Shown here piece after piece: positions 6,769 through 14,814 of a stretch of DNA of 64,000 nt. Every line of letters starts with the position of its first letter. The first letter of the stretch is position 1. The notes below the pieces were generated by a model, which ran no database searches, was not told where the DNA came from, and saw nothing but the letters and a program-made list of their open reading frames with translations. Source of the stretch: an uncultured Christensenellaceae bacterium (GTDB taxonomy: Bacteria; Bacillota; Clostridia; Christensenellales; UBA3700); contig CALWGZ010000010.1 of NCBI GenBank assembly GCA_944380285.1, positions 1-64,000 of the forward strand, written 5' to 3'. Made by a program: the position numbers and the translations under genes.

Positions 6769-8949
6769 ATGAGCAAGATGACGTTTTCGCATCCGGCGAA
6801 GAAGTGGCACGAGGCGCTGCCGATAGGCGACGGCAAGACCGCCGTCATGGTCTACGGCAAAAGAGGCGGCGAGAAGCTGGACTTCAACGACGCCACTCTT
6901 TGGTCGGGCTATCCAAAGGATCACGACAACGCGGCGGCAAAGGACGCTTTGCCGAGGGCGCGCGAGGCGGCGTTTGCGGAGAAGTACGCGCAGGCGAACG
7001 CAATCGTACAAGGCGAAATGTACGGCGACTACACCGAGGCGTATATGCCGCTTGCGCGTGTGAAGATGTCGATAAGCGGAGACAGGTCGCAAAAATACCG
7101 CCGCACGCTCGATCTCGACAACGGAGAGGTAGTCGTCGAAGACGGCGGAGTTAGGCGAGTCGCATATGTGTCCGCAAAGGACGGCGTCGCGGTATATTCG
7201 ATCAAAGGCAAAGATCTGAAAGTACGCATATCGGCGGCAAGCAAATTGAAGTTTAAGCGCGGCTCGGGGGACGGCGTATTCTTTGTTTGCGGTAACGCGC
7301 CCGACGTCGCTTTGCCCAACTATCTGCGCACGAAATTGTTCCCGATCAGATACAACGAGGGCAAGGCGATGGCGTTCGCGCTTGCGGTCAAGGCGCAAAG
7401 CGACGGCAGCGTGTCGGTCTCGCCGCGCGGCGTAACGGTGAGCGGCGCGACATACGTCGACTTGATAGTACGGACGGAGACGGGCTTTCGCGGATACGAC
7501 AAAATGCCGCTGACAAGCCGCAAAGAGATCGCCGAAAGAGCCGTCCAAGCATTGCAAAAGCCTTTTGACGTCGCCGCGATCGAGGCGGAGCACAAAGCTG
7601 AATTTTCCGCGATGATGAACCGCCAGAGGCTGGACGTCGCCGAGATCACGGACGGCGCGGACGAGATATACGCGCGCGCCAAAGCGGGCAATGCGGACGC
7701 GCAGGCGGTGCAGCTTCTCTACGAATACGCCAAATACCTGATGCTTTCGGGCAGCAGGAACGGTCAGCCGCTCAATTTGCAGGGGCAGTGGAACAACAGC
7801 GTCCGTCCGCCGTGGAGCAGCAATTTGACGACCAACATCAATTTCGAGATGAACTATTGGGCGGCGAGCGCGTGCAGGCTGGACGAGAGTTTGCGCCCCT
7901 TCCATGCCGCGGCGCGCGAGATAGCGGAGCGCGGCAAGAGGACGGCAAAGGTCAACTTCGGCGCGGACGGTTTTTGCTGCAATCACAATGTGGACATATG
8001 GCGCAACACGTCGCCCGTGCAGGGCGATCCCGAGTATATGTATTCGCCGCTTTGCGGGGCGTGGATTGCGTGCGAGGCGTTCTCTCACGGCTTGACTTCG
8101 GGAGGCGGCGAGGGCGTGGATGTCATCGAGGGCGCGGCGCGCTTTTGTTTGGACTATCTTGTCGAGAGGGAGGGCGTTTTGACCGTCTGTCCGTCCGTGT
8201 CGCCCGAAACCAAGTTTGAGAGCGGCGGCGGTCGCAGCGCGGTCGGAGTGGGTTCGGCGTTTGAACTTTCGGTGGTGCGGCAGACGCTGATCTATTGCGC
8301 TTCGGCTACGGCGGACAAAGCGCTCAAAAGCCGTTGCGAGCAGGCGCTCAAAAAGCTCGCGCCGCTTGAAATAAAGGGCGGCAAATTGAGCGAGTGGAGC
8401 GGCGGTTTTGACAGCGCGGAAAAGGGGCACCGACACTTTTCGCCCTTGTGGGGCGTATATCCCGGTCATGTCGTGGAGCGGGGGAGCGCGGAATTTTGCT
8501 CTGCAAAGGCTTTGTTCGACCTCCGCCGCGCAAACTCTTCGCCGGGCATAGGTTGGAGCGCGGCGTGGGCGATATGCCTCGCCGGCAGATTTTGCGACGG
8601 AGCGGCGGCGGACAGGGGGATCGGGAGTTTTACTTCGCGCTCGCTTTTGCCCAACTTCTTCGGCTTTCATCCGCCGTGCTATTTTCAAATAGACGGCAAC
8701 TTGGGTTTTGCCGCAGGGATAAACGAAACGCTTGTCACGTCGGACGGCGGAGTGCTGACATTGCTTCCGGCGCTGCCCAAGATCTTGCCTTCGGGGCGGA
8801 TGAGTGGACTTGCCGTCAACGGCGCGCACATCTCGTTTGCTTGGAACGAGAGCAAGGTGACCGAGTTTAGATCGGACAAGCCCGTCCGCGTGCGCCGCGA
8901 CCACATCGCGCAAGGCGCAAAATTGATCAATGCGGAGATCGCGGAATGA
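6769..8949 (+). CDS. GH95 family alpha-L-fucosidase
   Basis: It hydrolyses terminal alpha-linked L-fucose (or L-galactose in some members) by inversion. The N-terminal beta domain opens with the GH95 pattern EALPIGDGKTAVMVYG and ATLWSGYP. The catalytic (alpha/alpha)6 barrel contains TNINFEMNYW near residue 355, whose two Asn residues correspond to the activating Asn pair in AfcA; a general-acid Glu in CPSVSPE near 475; and QIDGNLG near 640, which supplies the conserved Asp. Length 726 is slightly short but complete. I chose ATG 6769 (behind GCGGAGG) over the first in-frame start at 6727. No signal peptide is visible, so it should be cytosolic and act on imported oligosaccharides. Confidence 0.9.
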   Translation: MSKMTFSHPAKKWHEALPIGDGKTAVMVYGKRGGEKLDFNDATLWSGYPKDHDNAAAKDALPRAREAAFAEKYAQANAIVQGEMYGDYTEAYMPLARVKMSISGDRSQKYRRTLDLDNGEVVVEDGGVRRVAYVSAKDGVAVYSIKGKDLKVRISAASKLKFKRGSGDGVFFVCGNAPDVALPNYLRTKLFPIRYNEGKAMAFALAVKAQSDGSVSVSPRGVTVSGATYVDLIVRTETGFRGYDKMPLTSRKEIAERAVQALQKPFDVAAIEAEHKAEFSAMMNRQRLDVAEITDGADEIYARAKAGNADAQAVQLLYEYAKYLMLSGSRNGQPLNLQGQWNNSVRPPWSSNLTTNINFEMNYWAASACRLDESLRPFHAAAREIAERGKRTAKVNFGADGFCCNHNVDIWRNTSPVQGDPEYMYSPLCGAWIACEAFSHGLTSGGGEGVDVIEGAARFCLDYLVEREGVLTVCPSVSPETKFESGGGRSAVGVGSAFELSVVRQTLIYCASATADKALKSRCEQALKKLAPLEIKGGKLSEWSGGFDSAEKGHRHFSPLWGVYPGHVVERGSAEFCSAKALFDLRRANSSPGIGWSAAWAICLAGRFCDGAAADRGIGSFTSRSLLPNFFGFHPPCYFQIDGNLGFAAGINETLVTSDGGVLTLLPALPKILPSGRMSGLAVNGAHISFAWNESKVTEFRSDKPVRVRRDHIAQGAKLINAEIAE

Positions 8950-9001
8950 AGCCATCCGAGGCGGTACGGAACAGTCCCGGGCGCGGAAGTTGTGTCACCC
9001 C

Positions 9002-9030
9002 TTGCGTTCAAATCAATTTTAAGTTATAAT
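9002..9030 (+). promoter_or_regulatory. Sigma-A promoter of the TIR-NACHT-LRR gene
   Basis: TTGCGT (9002-9007), 17 bases, TATAAT (9025-9030), then GAGGAGAGGTGA as ribosome site before ATG 9049. Confidence 0.8.
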
Positions 9031-9048
9031 GGTGAGGAGAGGTGAATT

Positions 9049-12000
9049 ATGAGCGACACACGCACCGATATCATAACCAAAGACGTCTTTATCAGCTGGA
9101 CGGGCAAGGACAAGGCGATCAAGGACGCCGTCAAGGCGCATTTGGAAGACAAGGGATTGACATGCACCGATTCCCAAATCGATTGCGCAGGCAACTATTT
9201 TGAGTGGAGCAAGCAGGCTGCGACGGCTTCGCACATTGCGGTGTTGATCTTGACTGAGAACTCAATCAAAAGCAGCACATATCAAAAGACGGAATTGCAA
9301 GAGATCGTGAAGGTTTTCGGCGAGAATTTTTCAAATCGATTGGTTACGTTTTGTCCAAACCAAGCGGTTTACAATCTCGAGACGTTCGGTGAGAACGGCG
9401 AGTCTTTGCTTGCAGACAACTACAACAGCGCCGTATTTTTCGGCGAAGAAGTCACGCGAGAGGCGCTCGAAGATCTTGCGACCAAGGTCACCAATTTGTT
9501 GCTCGGGCGCACCTTTGAGATCTACAAAGCCGCATGCGAGGCGAGCGAGAAAAAGATGGGCTTGCTGTCCTTCTTTGTTGATCGGCAACAGGGCAACACG
9601 TCCGTTGACTATGACAAAATCTACGTCGAGCGCAACGTGAATGGTGGCGACGGCAACGAGCTTTCCGCGAAGGAATTGCTTGCGAGCGGCGACCTGTTGC
9701 TCGTGTACGGCCCTTCCGGTATGGGCAAGACGGAGTACATCAAGCAATTGCGGCGCGCCGCCGCCCCCGAGGTGTTGACGGTCGTCGTGCGCTGTTCCGA
9801 CCTTTGGCGCAGCGGCAAGACAGTCTATGGCTATCTTTGCGAAAACGTCGCGAGCGGCGTCCAAAACGCCGCGTTCACCGACAAACACTTTGAGCGATTG
9901 TGGAGCGGCAGGGACCGCCTTGTCGTCTTTGACGGCTTGGACGAAGTCCCGACCACGGCAACGACCGACCTATTTTTTCAAAAGATAAGCGACTTTTGCC
10001 GAGCGAAGGCGGACGGCCGCAGGACTCAACTCATTTTCACTTCGCGCAACAAGGACGACGCCGACCGGTTCGCCGATGATTCGACCGATGTCAAATTCAG
10101 GCTTCGATCCTTTGAATTGCAGCCGCTCAACGACGATCAAATAGAGAAGCTTTGCGCAAGTTTGGCTCAAGTCTTTGGGTTTGACGGCGATGATTTTTTC
10201 TACAAAATTAAAAGGCTGGACGAAGAGATCAAGACCAACCCGTTGCTGGTCTCGCAATTGGCGATCATCTTCAAAAATGAAGGCTCAATCCCGTACGGCG
10301 ACATGGAGATGTCGGAAAAGCTTGCCGAGATCATCTTCGAAGTCGAGGATAAAGCAGATGTATTGGATGTCAAAAGCGTGGAGATCATAGATCTGCGCGC
10401 CCTTGTCGAGGCGTTTGCCGCATTGCAATACGAAAAACCGGAACTCGATGACGCTGTTGTAATGCGTATAGCGTTGAAGCAAAGAGACGAACGCGCTGTT
10501 CCCAAGCATGTCTTGGAATATTTCAAAAAGCGCGCAATATATGTCGACGGCAGATTTTTGCACAAGAGCCTCGGCGAATTTTTCGCGGCGTCCGAGTTCG
10601 CTTGGCGTTATCAATCGGAAGATACGCCTCAGACCGTGCTCGACCTCGTCATTCGCCATTGCGGCGACGATTCTTGGGGCAGTGTCGTCAATTGGTTTGT
10701 CCGGAAGACCGAGCTCAAGACATTGGTCATTCCAGATGGGGTAAAAAGAATAGGGTTGGCAGAGTTTTTCATGTGTGGTGCTCTAACGAGTGTCACTATT
10801 CCTAGCAGTGTAACGAGTATTGGATTAGGTGCGCTGGCTATGTGCCATAATCTCGTGAACATTGATGTAGATAAATCAAATGTAAGTTATCACAGCAATG
10901 GGAACTGCTTGATTGATACGAAGCAAAAAGCGCTTATTTCCGGTTGTAATAGCAGTATTATTCCTAATGACGGAAGCGTAACGAGCATTGATGATTTTGC
11001 ATTCTATGGATATATCGATTTGAGAAGTATCGCAATCCCGGACAGCGTAACAAGCATCGGCAGAAGTGCATTCAACGGATGTGTCGATTTGACAAGCGTT
11101 ACGATTGGGAACGGCGTGACAAGCATCGGCAGCAGTGCATTCGCAGGATGTTGTGGTTTGACATGCATCGCGATTCCTGACAGTGTAACAAGCATCGGCG
11201 ATTGGGCATTCTCAGGATGTAGTGGTTTGACAAGCATTGTAATCCCCGACAACGTGGTAGACATCGGCTTCGGCGCATTTTCAGATTGCAGCGGTTTGAC
11301 AAGCGTCACGATTCCCGATAGCGTGACAAGCATTGGAATTATGGCATTTGAGGACTGCAATAAAATTGAAGATGTATTCTATCAAGGAGACATTAATAAA
11401 TGGTTAAAGATAGCAACCAGGATAGACATCTCAGTTATAGTTGACAAATTGCATTTCTCAACTTTGCCAAAAGATGGGAATTTAGTAATTGAGGACGGTA
11501 TTACCGAAATTGGAGCATATGCGTTAAGCGGCATACAAGAGCTTGAAAGCGTTACGATTCCAAATAGTGTAACGACAATCGGGAGCAGTGCATTCGAAGG
11601 TTGTGAAAATCTAATCAGTGTTACTATACCGGACAGTGTAACGACGATAGGTGCTGATGCATTCTCGGGATGTTTTGCATTGACCAATATTATAATTCCG
11701 GAAGGCGTTAAAATTATAGAAGGTGGGGTGTTTAGTTTTAGCGGGTTAACTGATGTCACGATTCCCGGTAGCGTGACGAGTATATGTGCTGGTGCATTTT
11801 TTGGAACAAGTTTGAAAGATATTGTGTTTAAAGGTGCTATTCAACAATGGAATGCTATTGAAAAAGACGAGGGCTGGGACAAAAACACTCATGAATACAA
11901 AGTGTATTGCAACGACGGTGTTTTGAGTAAAAATAATCGTTTTAGTATTACAAAAGATGGGATTGTTGCAATACAAACCGGGATATCGGAAATCACTCAT

Positions 12001-13179
12001 TGCATGCTAAAAGACTTATTGTCAATAAAAAGTGTTGAGATTCCCAAGGGTGTGACAAGCATCGGCTGGGGTGCATTCTCCGGATGCAGCGGCTTGATAA
12101 GCGTCACGATTCCAGACAGTGTAACAAGCATCGGCAGAAGTGCATTCTCCGGATGTAGCGGTCTGACAAGCATCACGATTCCGGACAGTGTGACAAGCAT
12201 CGGCGATTGGGCTTTCGATGGATGCAGCGGTTTGACAAGCATAACAATTCCGTTTGTCGGCGAGAAGATGGACGGAACCGGGAATACACGTTTCGATCAC
12301 ATATTTGGTATAGACGTGCCGGATTCCTTGAAAGAGGTCGTCATCACCGGAGGAGCAAGCATCGGCGATTGGGCATTCTCCGGATGCAGTGGTTTGAAAA
12401 GCATAACGATCCCGGACAGTGTAACAAGCATCGGAGAGTATGCATTCTCCGGATGCAGCGGGTTGAAAAGAGTCTCGATTCCGGACGGCATAACAAGCAT
12501 CGGCAGAAGTGCATTCTCCGGATGTAGCGGTTTGACAAGCGTCACGATTGGGACCGGCGTGACAAGCATCGGCTGGGGTGTATTCTCCGGATGCAGCGGT
12601 TTGACAAGCATAACAATTCCGTTTGTCGGCGAGAAGATGGACGGAACCGGGAATACACGTTTCGATCACATATTTGTCGTAGACGTGCCGGATTCCTTGA
12701 AAGAGGTCGTCATCACCGGAGGAAAAGATATTGACGAAATGGCATTCCTCGGATGCAGCGGTTTGACAAATATTACTATCCCGGACAGTGTGATAAGTAT
12801 TGGCGATAGGGCATTTTTCGGGTGTGAAGATTTGACAAGCGTCACGATTGGGACCAGCGTGACTAGCATCGGCAAAGGTGCATTCCTCGGACTTAGCGGA
12901 TTGACAAGCGTCATAATCCCCGACAGTGTGACAGGCATAGGTAATAGCGCATTCCTCGGATGTAGCGGTTTGACAAGCGTTACGATTGGGAACAGTGTAA
13001 CAAACATTGGCAAGTGGGCTTTTGATGAATGTAGCGGCTTGACTGATATAACCTACCACGGCACCATGTCTCAATGGCGCGCAATCGAAAAAGCTTCTGA
13101 TTGGGACAAGGGCACCCCGGACTACAAGGTGTATTGCACCGACGGAGTCTTGGATAAGGACGACGAGCGCAACATTTGA
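9049..13179 (+). CDS. TIR-NACHT-LRR protein (bacterial NLR-like receptor)
   Basis: The 1376-residue protein has three parts. Residues 11-155 are a TIR domain: DVFISWTGKDK opens it, and E82 in YQKTELQEI sits where the catalytic Glu of NAD-cleaving TIR domains lies. Residues about 215-480 are a STAND/NACHT-type NTPase with Walker A GPSGMGKT (221-228), Walker B LVVFDGLDE (291-299) and LIFTSR (328-333). From about residue 555 to the end are BspA-type leucine-rich repeats of about 23 residues (SIGxxAFxGCSGLTSVTIPDSVT), roughly two dozen, broken by non-repeat inserts. No signal peptide or membrane helix is seen, so it is cytosolic. This is the order of plant TNL receptors. Bacterial NACHT proteins are known anti-phage factors; a defence role here is inference. 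Confidence 0.87.
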   Translation: MSDTRTDIITKDVFISWTGKDKAIKDAVKAHLEDKGLTCTDSQIDCAGNYFEWSKQAATASHIAVLILTENSIKSSTYQKTELQEIVKVFGENFSNRLVTFCPNQAVYNLETFGENGESLLADNYNSAVFFGEEVTREALEDLATKVTNLLLGRTFEIYKAACEASEKKMGLLSFFVDRQQGNTSVDYDKIYVERNVNGGDGNELSAKELLASGDLLLVYGPSGMGKTEYIKQLRRAAAPEVLTVVVRCSDLWRSGKTVYGYLCENVASGVQNAAFTDKHFERLWSGRDRLVVFDGLDEVPTTATTDLFFQKISDFCRAKADGRRTQLIFTSRNKDDADRFADDSTDVKFRLRSFELQPLNDDQIEKLCASLAQVFGFDGDDFFYKIKRLDEEIKTNPLLVSQLAIIFKNEGSIPYGDMEMSEKLAEIIFEVEDKADVLDVKSVEIIDLRALVEAFAALQYEKPELDDAVVMRIALKQRDERAVPKHVLEYFKKRAIYVDGRFLHKSLGEFFAASEFAWRYQSEDTPQTVLDLVIRHCGDDSWGSVVNWFVRKTELKTLVIPDGVKRIGLAEFFMCGALTSVTIPSSVTSIGLGALAMCHNLVNIDVDKSNVSYHSNGNCLIDTKQKALISGCNSSIIPNDGSVTSIDDFAFYGYIDLRSIAIPDSVTSIGRSAFNGCVDLTSVTIGNGVTSIGSSAFAGCCGLTCIAIPDSVTSIGDWAFSGCSGLTSIVIPDNVVDIGFGAFSDCSGLTSVTIPDSVTSIGIMAFEDCNKIEDVFYQGDINKWLKIATRIDISVIVDKLHFSTLPKDGNLVIEDGITEIGAYALSGIQELESVTIPNSVTTIGSSAFEGCENLISVTIPDSVTTIGADAFSGCFALTNIIIPEGVKIIEGGVFSFSGLTDVTIPGSVTSICAGAFFGTSLKDIVFKGAIQQWNAIEKDEGWDKNTHEYKVYCNDGVLSKNNRFSITKDGIVAIQTGISEITHCMLKDLLSIKSVEIPKGVTSIGWGAFSGCSGLISVTIPDSVTSIGRSAFSGCSGLTSITIPDSVTSIGDWAFDGCSGLTSITIPFVGEKMDGTGNTRFDHIFGIDVPDSLKEVVITGGASIGDWAFSGCSGLKSITIPDSVTSIGEYAFSGCSGLKRVSIPDGITSIGRSAFSGCSGLTSVTIGTGVTSIGWGVFSGCSGLTSITIPFVGEKMDGTGNTRFDHIFVVDVPDSLKEVVITGGKDIDEMAFLGCSGLTNITIPDSVISIGDRAFFGCEDLTSVTIGTSVTSIGKGAFLGLSGLTSVIIPDSVTGIGNSAFLGCSGLTSVTIGNSVTNIGKWAFDECSGLTDITYHGTMSQWRAIEKASDWDKGTPDYKVYCTDGVLDKDDERNI
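12040..13030 (+). repeat. Near-identical LRR-encoding tandem repeats and a 369-bp-spaced duplication
   Basis: Units of about 69 bases (GCATTCTCCGGATGCAGCGG, then TTGACAAGC and ACGATTCC) recur with very few changes. A block of about 120 bases at 12227-12349, which encodes an insert around FVGEKMDGTGNTRFDHIF, returns at 12596-12721, exactly 369 bases (123 codons) later. DNA-level identity this high suggests recent in-frame duplication. Confidence 0.85.
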
Positions 13180-13207
13180 CATCGATTTTGCGGCGAGGCG
13201 CAAGCGC

Positions 13208-13296
13208 GGTTTCGGCGCAATTTTGCTCGAAAATATGCAGTTAAGGGGGCACTTTTTGTCATTTTTGCAAAAAGTGTCCCCTTAACTTGATTTTTT
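13208..13296. repeat. 89-bp repeat with long palindrome, copy 1 (upstream of the DUF4143 gene)
   Basis: It begins GGTTTCGG and contains GTTAAGGGGGCACTTTTTG (13240-13258), a 9-base loop, then CAAAAAGTGTCCCCTTAAC (13268-13286): a 19-bp stem with one G-T pair. TTGATTTTTT follows. The same layout returns at 14571-14659. It can act as a terminator of the TIR-NACHT-LRR gene, and its TTGATT tail doubles as the -35 box of the next promoter. Confidence 0.85.
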
Positions 13297-13315
13297 GCCC
13301 GTCTTGTGGTATGAT
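13287..13315 (+). promoter_or_regulatory. Promoter of the first DUF4143 ATPase, fused to the palindrome
   Basis: TTGATT (13287-13292) is the tail of the palindrome; 17 bases later stands TATGAT (13310-13315). The second DUF4143 gene has the same geometry (TTGAAA, 17 bases, TATATT right after a palindrome). Confidence 0.75.
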
Positions 13316-13334
13316 CTAAATACCATCGGGAGGC

Positions 13335-14567
13335 ATGGATATGCAATTGTATTTTCGTGAAAAGTATCTCAAGAAGATGCGCGGATTCTATCATGACGTC
13401 GAGGTCATCAAGGTCATCACCGGTGTACGGCGTTCGGGCAAGTCGTGCCTTATGGCTATGGTGAAAGAGGAGTTGCTTCGCGGCGGAGTCGCGCCCGAAA
13501 ACATCATCTTTCTCGACCTTGACAGCAAGGAGTGTCGCAAAATCAAGACGGCGGACGGGCTGGAGGAAGTCATCGATTCGCGGCGCGCCCAAGGGACAAA
13601 GTATCTGTTCATCGACGAAATTCAAAACGTAAAGGGGTTTGAAGAGGTGATCAACGCCTACCGCTGTACGGGCGAATATTCGGTGTTCATCACCGGTTCC
13701 AATTCCTATTTGCTCAGCGGCGAACTTGCGACCAAGCTCACCGGCAGATATGTGGAGTTTGAACTTTTCACATTGAGTTTTGACGAATATCTCGACATGA
13801 AAGCGTTTCTCGGCAAGAGTGTGGACGCCAATTTGACGATCGAACTCAACAACTATTTGCAAGAGGGCGGTTTTCCCAAGGCAATGCAATACGACGATTT
13901 TGCCGACAAGCGCACCTATGTGCGCTCGGTCATCGACGAAATCTTCGAGAAGGACATCAAGCGGCGCGTCAAGGTGCGCAATGTCGAGACATTCAACAAT
14001 GTCCGCAACTTTGTCATCAACAACTTCGGGGCGACGATCAGCGTCAAGAGCTTGCAAGAGGCGTTGGCAAAAAACGGCGTGGAGGTAAAGCGCGAAACGC
14101 TTGCAAGGTACATTGAGGTGCTCGTCGAAAGCAAGGTGCTGTATCGGTGCGACCGCTTTGACATGAAGTCCAAGCGCGCTCTCAGCGGCGAGAAAAAGTA
14201 CTATCTTGCGGACGTTTCGTTCTATTTTGCGACCAACACCGACAACCGCATCAATTACGGTCCCGCATTGGAGAACATAGTTTTCATCTACGCCAAGAGT
14301 CTCGATTATGCGGTCAGCGTCGGCAGAATAGGCAAGCTTGAATGCGACTTCATCTTGCGCGACAACGCTCTCGGTTACAGCTATGTGCAGGTCGCCTATA
14401 CGATCGGCGAGAGCAAGAGCACCGAGGACAGAGAGTATGCGCCGCTCGAAAACATCAAGGACAACTATCCCAAGTATGTGCTCACCACCGACTATTTGTT
14501 GCAAAGGCGCGGAGGCATAAAACACGTCAATTTGCTCGAATTTATGAAGAGCCGTTCGCGGTTTTGA
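13335..14567 (+). CDS. AAA-family ATP-binding protein with DUF4143 C-terminus
   Basis: The N-terminal AAA_14-type ATPase has Walker A GVRRSGKS (30-37) and Walker B LFIDEIQ (91-97), then a sensor-like FITGSNSYLLSGELA. The C-terminal half contains the DUF4143 pattern: LTGRYVEFELFTLSFDEYL, a winged-helix region, and the SGEKKYYLADVSFYFA and NYGPALENIVF motifs, followed by a possible nuclease-like fold (GRIGKLECDFIL). The role of this large family is not known. Length 410 is typical. An alternative start is ATG 13341. A paralogue lies at 42855-44081. The gene is enclosed by direct repeats that carry palindromes, as if it were a cassette. Confidence 0.9.
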   Translation: MDMQLYFREKYLKKMRGFYHDVEVIKVITGVRRSGKSCLMAMVKEELLRGGVAPENIIFLDLDSKECRKIKTADGLEEVIDSRRAQGTKYLFIDEIQNVKGFEEVINAYRCTGEYSVFITGSNSYLLSGELATKLTGRYVEFELFTLSFDEYLDMKAFLGKSVDANLTIELNNYLQEGGFPKAMQYDDFADKRTYVRSVIDEIFEKDIKRRVKVRNVETFNNVRNFVINNFGATISVKSLQEALAKNGVEVKRETLARYIEVLVESKVLYRCDRFDMKSKRALSGEKKYYLADVSFYFATNTDNRINYGPALENIVFIYAKSLDYAVSVGRIGKLECDFILRDNALGYSYVQVAYTIGESKSTEDREYAPLENIKDNYPKYVLTTDYLLQRRGGIKHVNLLEFMKSRSRF

Positions 14568-14570
14568 CAA

Positions 14571-14659
14571 GGTTTCGGTGCGGCATTGGTCGAAATCGGG
14601 CAGTTAAGGGGACACTTTTTGTTATTTTTGCAAAAAGTGTCCCCTTAACTTGATTTTTT
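14571..14659. repeat. 89-bp repeat with long palindrome, copy 2 (downstream of the DUF4143 gene)
   Basis: It starts three bases after the ATPase stop codon with GGTTTCGG. GTTAAGGGGACACTTTTTG (14603-14621) and CAAAAAGTGTCCCCTTAAC (14631-14649) form a perfect 19-bp stem, and TTGATTTTTTTTT follows. Unlike copy 1 it has no -10 box 17 bases downstream, so here it can only be a terminator or a recombination end. Confidence 0.85.
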
Positions 14660-14693
14660 TTTGCTCGCTCATTCCCCTAAGGCAACGGCGATC

Positions 14694-14725
14694 CGCCTAA
14701 TTCGGAAAGATTTTAGGCGAATTTT
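14694..14725 (+). terminator. Weak terminator-like hairpin
   Basis: CGCCTAA (14694-14700) pairs with TTAGGCG (14713-14719), followed by AATTTTTT. It lies between the DUF4143 gene and the third CAATAAA/TGTTTAATA motif. Confidence 0.45.
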
Positions 14726-14760
14726 TTGCGTCCCCTTCGCGCAAAAATTTTACCTCCGTC

Positions 14761-14790
14761 CAATAAAAGCGGCGCGCCGAGTGTTTAATA
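14761..14790 (+). promoter_or_regulatory. Candidate ECF promoter, copy 3
   Basis: CAATAAA (14761-14767), 14 bases, TGTTTAATA (14782-14790), 25 bases before the start of the RsgI-domain lipoprotein. AAAAATTTT lies upstream. No good sigma-A promoter was found for this gene, which supports the motif as its main promoter. Confidence 0.65.
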
Positions 14791-14814
14791 GGCAAACGAC
14801 CAAGGAGGATCCTT

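Noticed and set aside
12022..13203. 393-codon repetitive open frame on the minus strand
   Set aside because: Mirror translation of the LRR repeats; the plus frame encodes well-formed LRR units continuous with TIR and NACHT domains.
13240..13296. Palindrome read only as a normal terminator
   Set aside because: It may terminate transcription, but its repeat after the next gene, its fusion to a -35 box and the covarying version at 44128 are not explained by termination alone.
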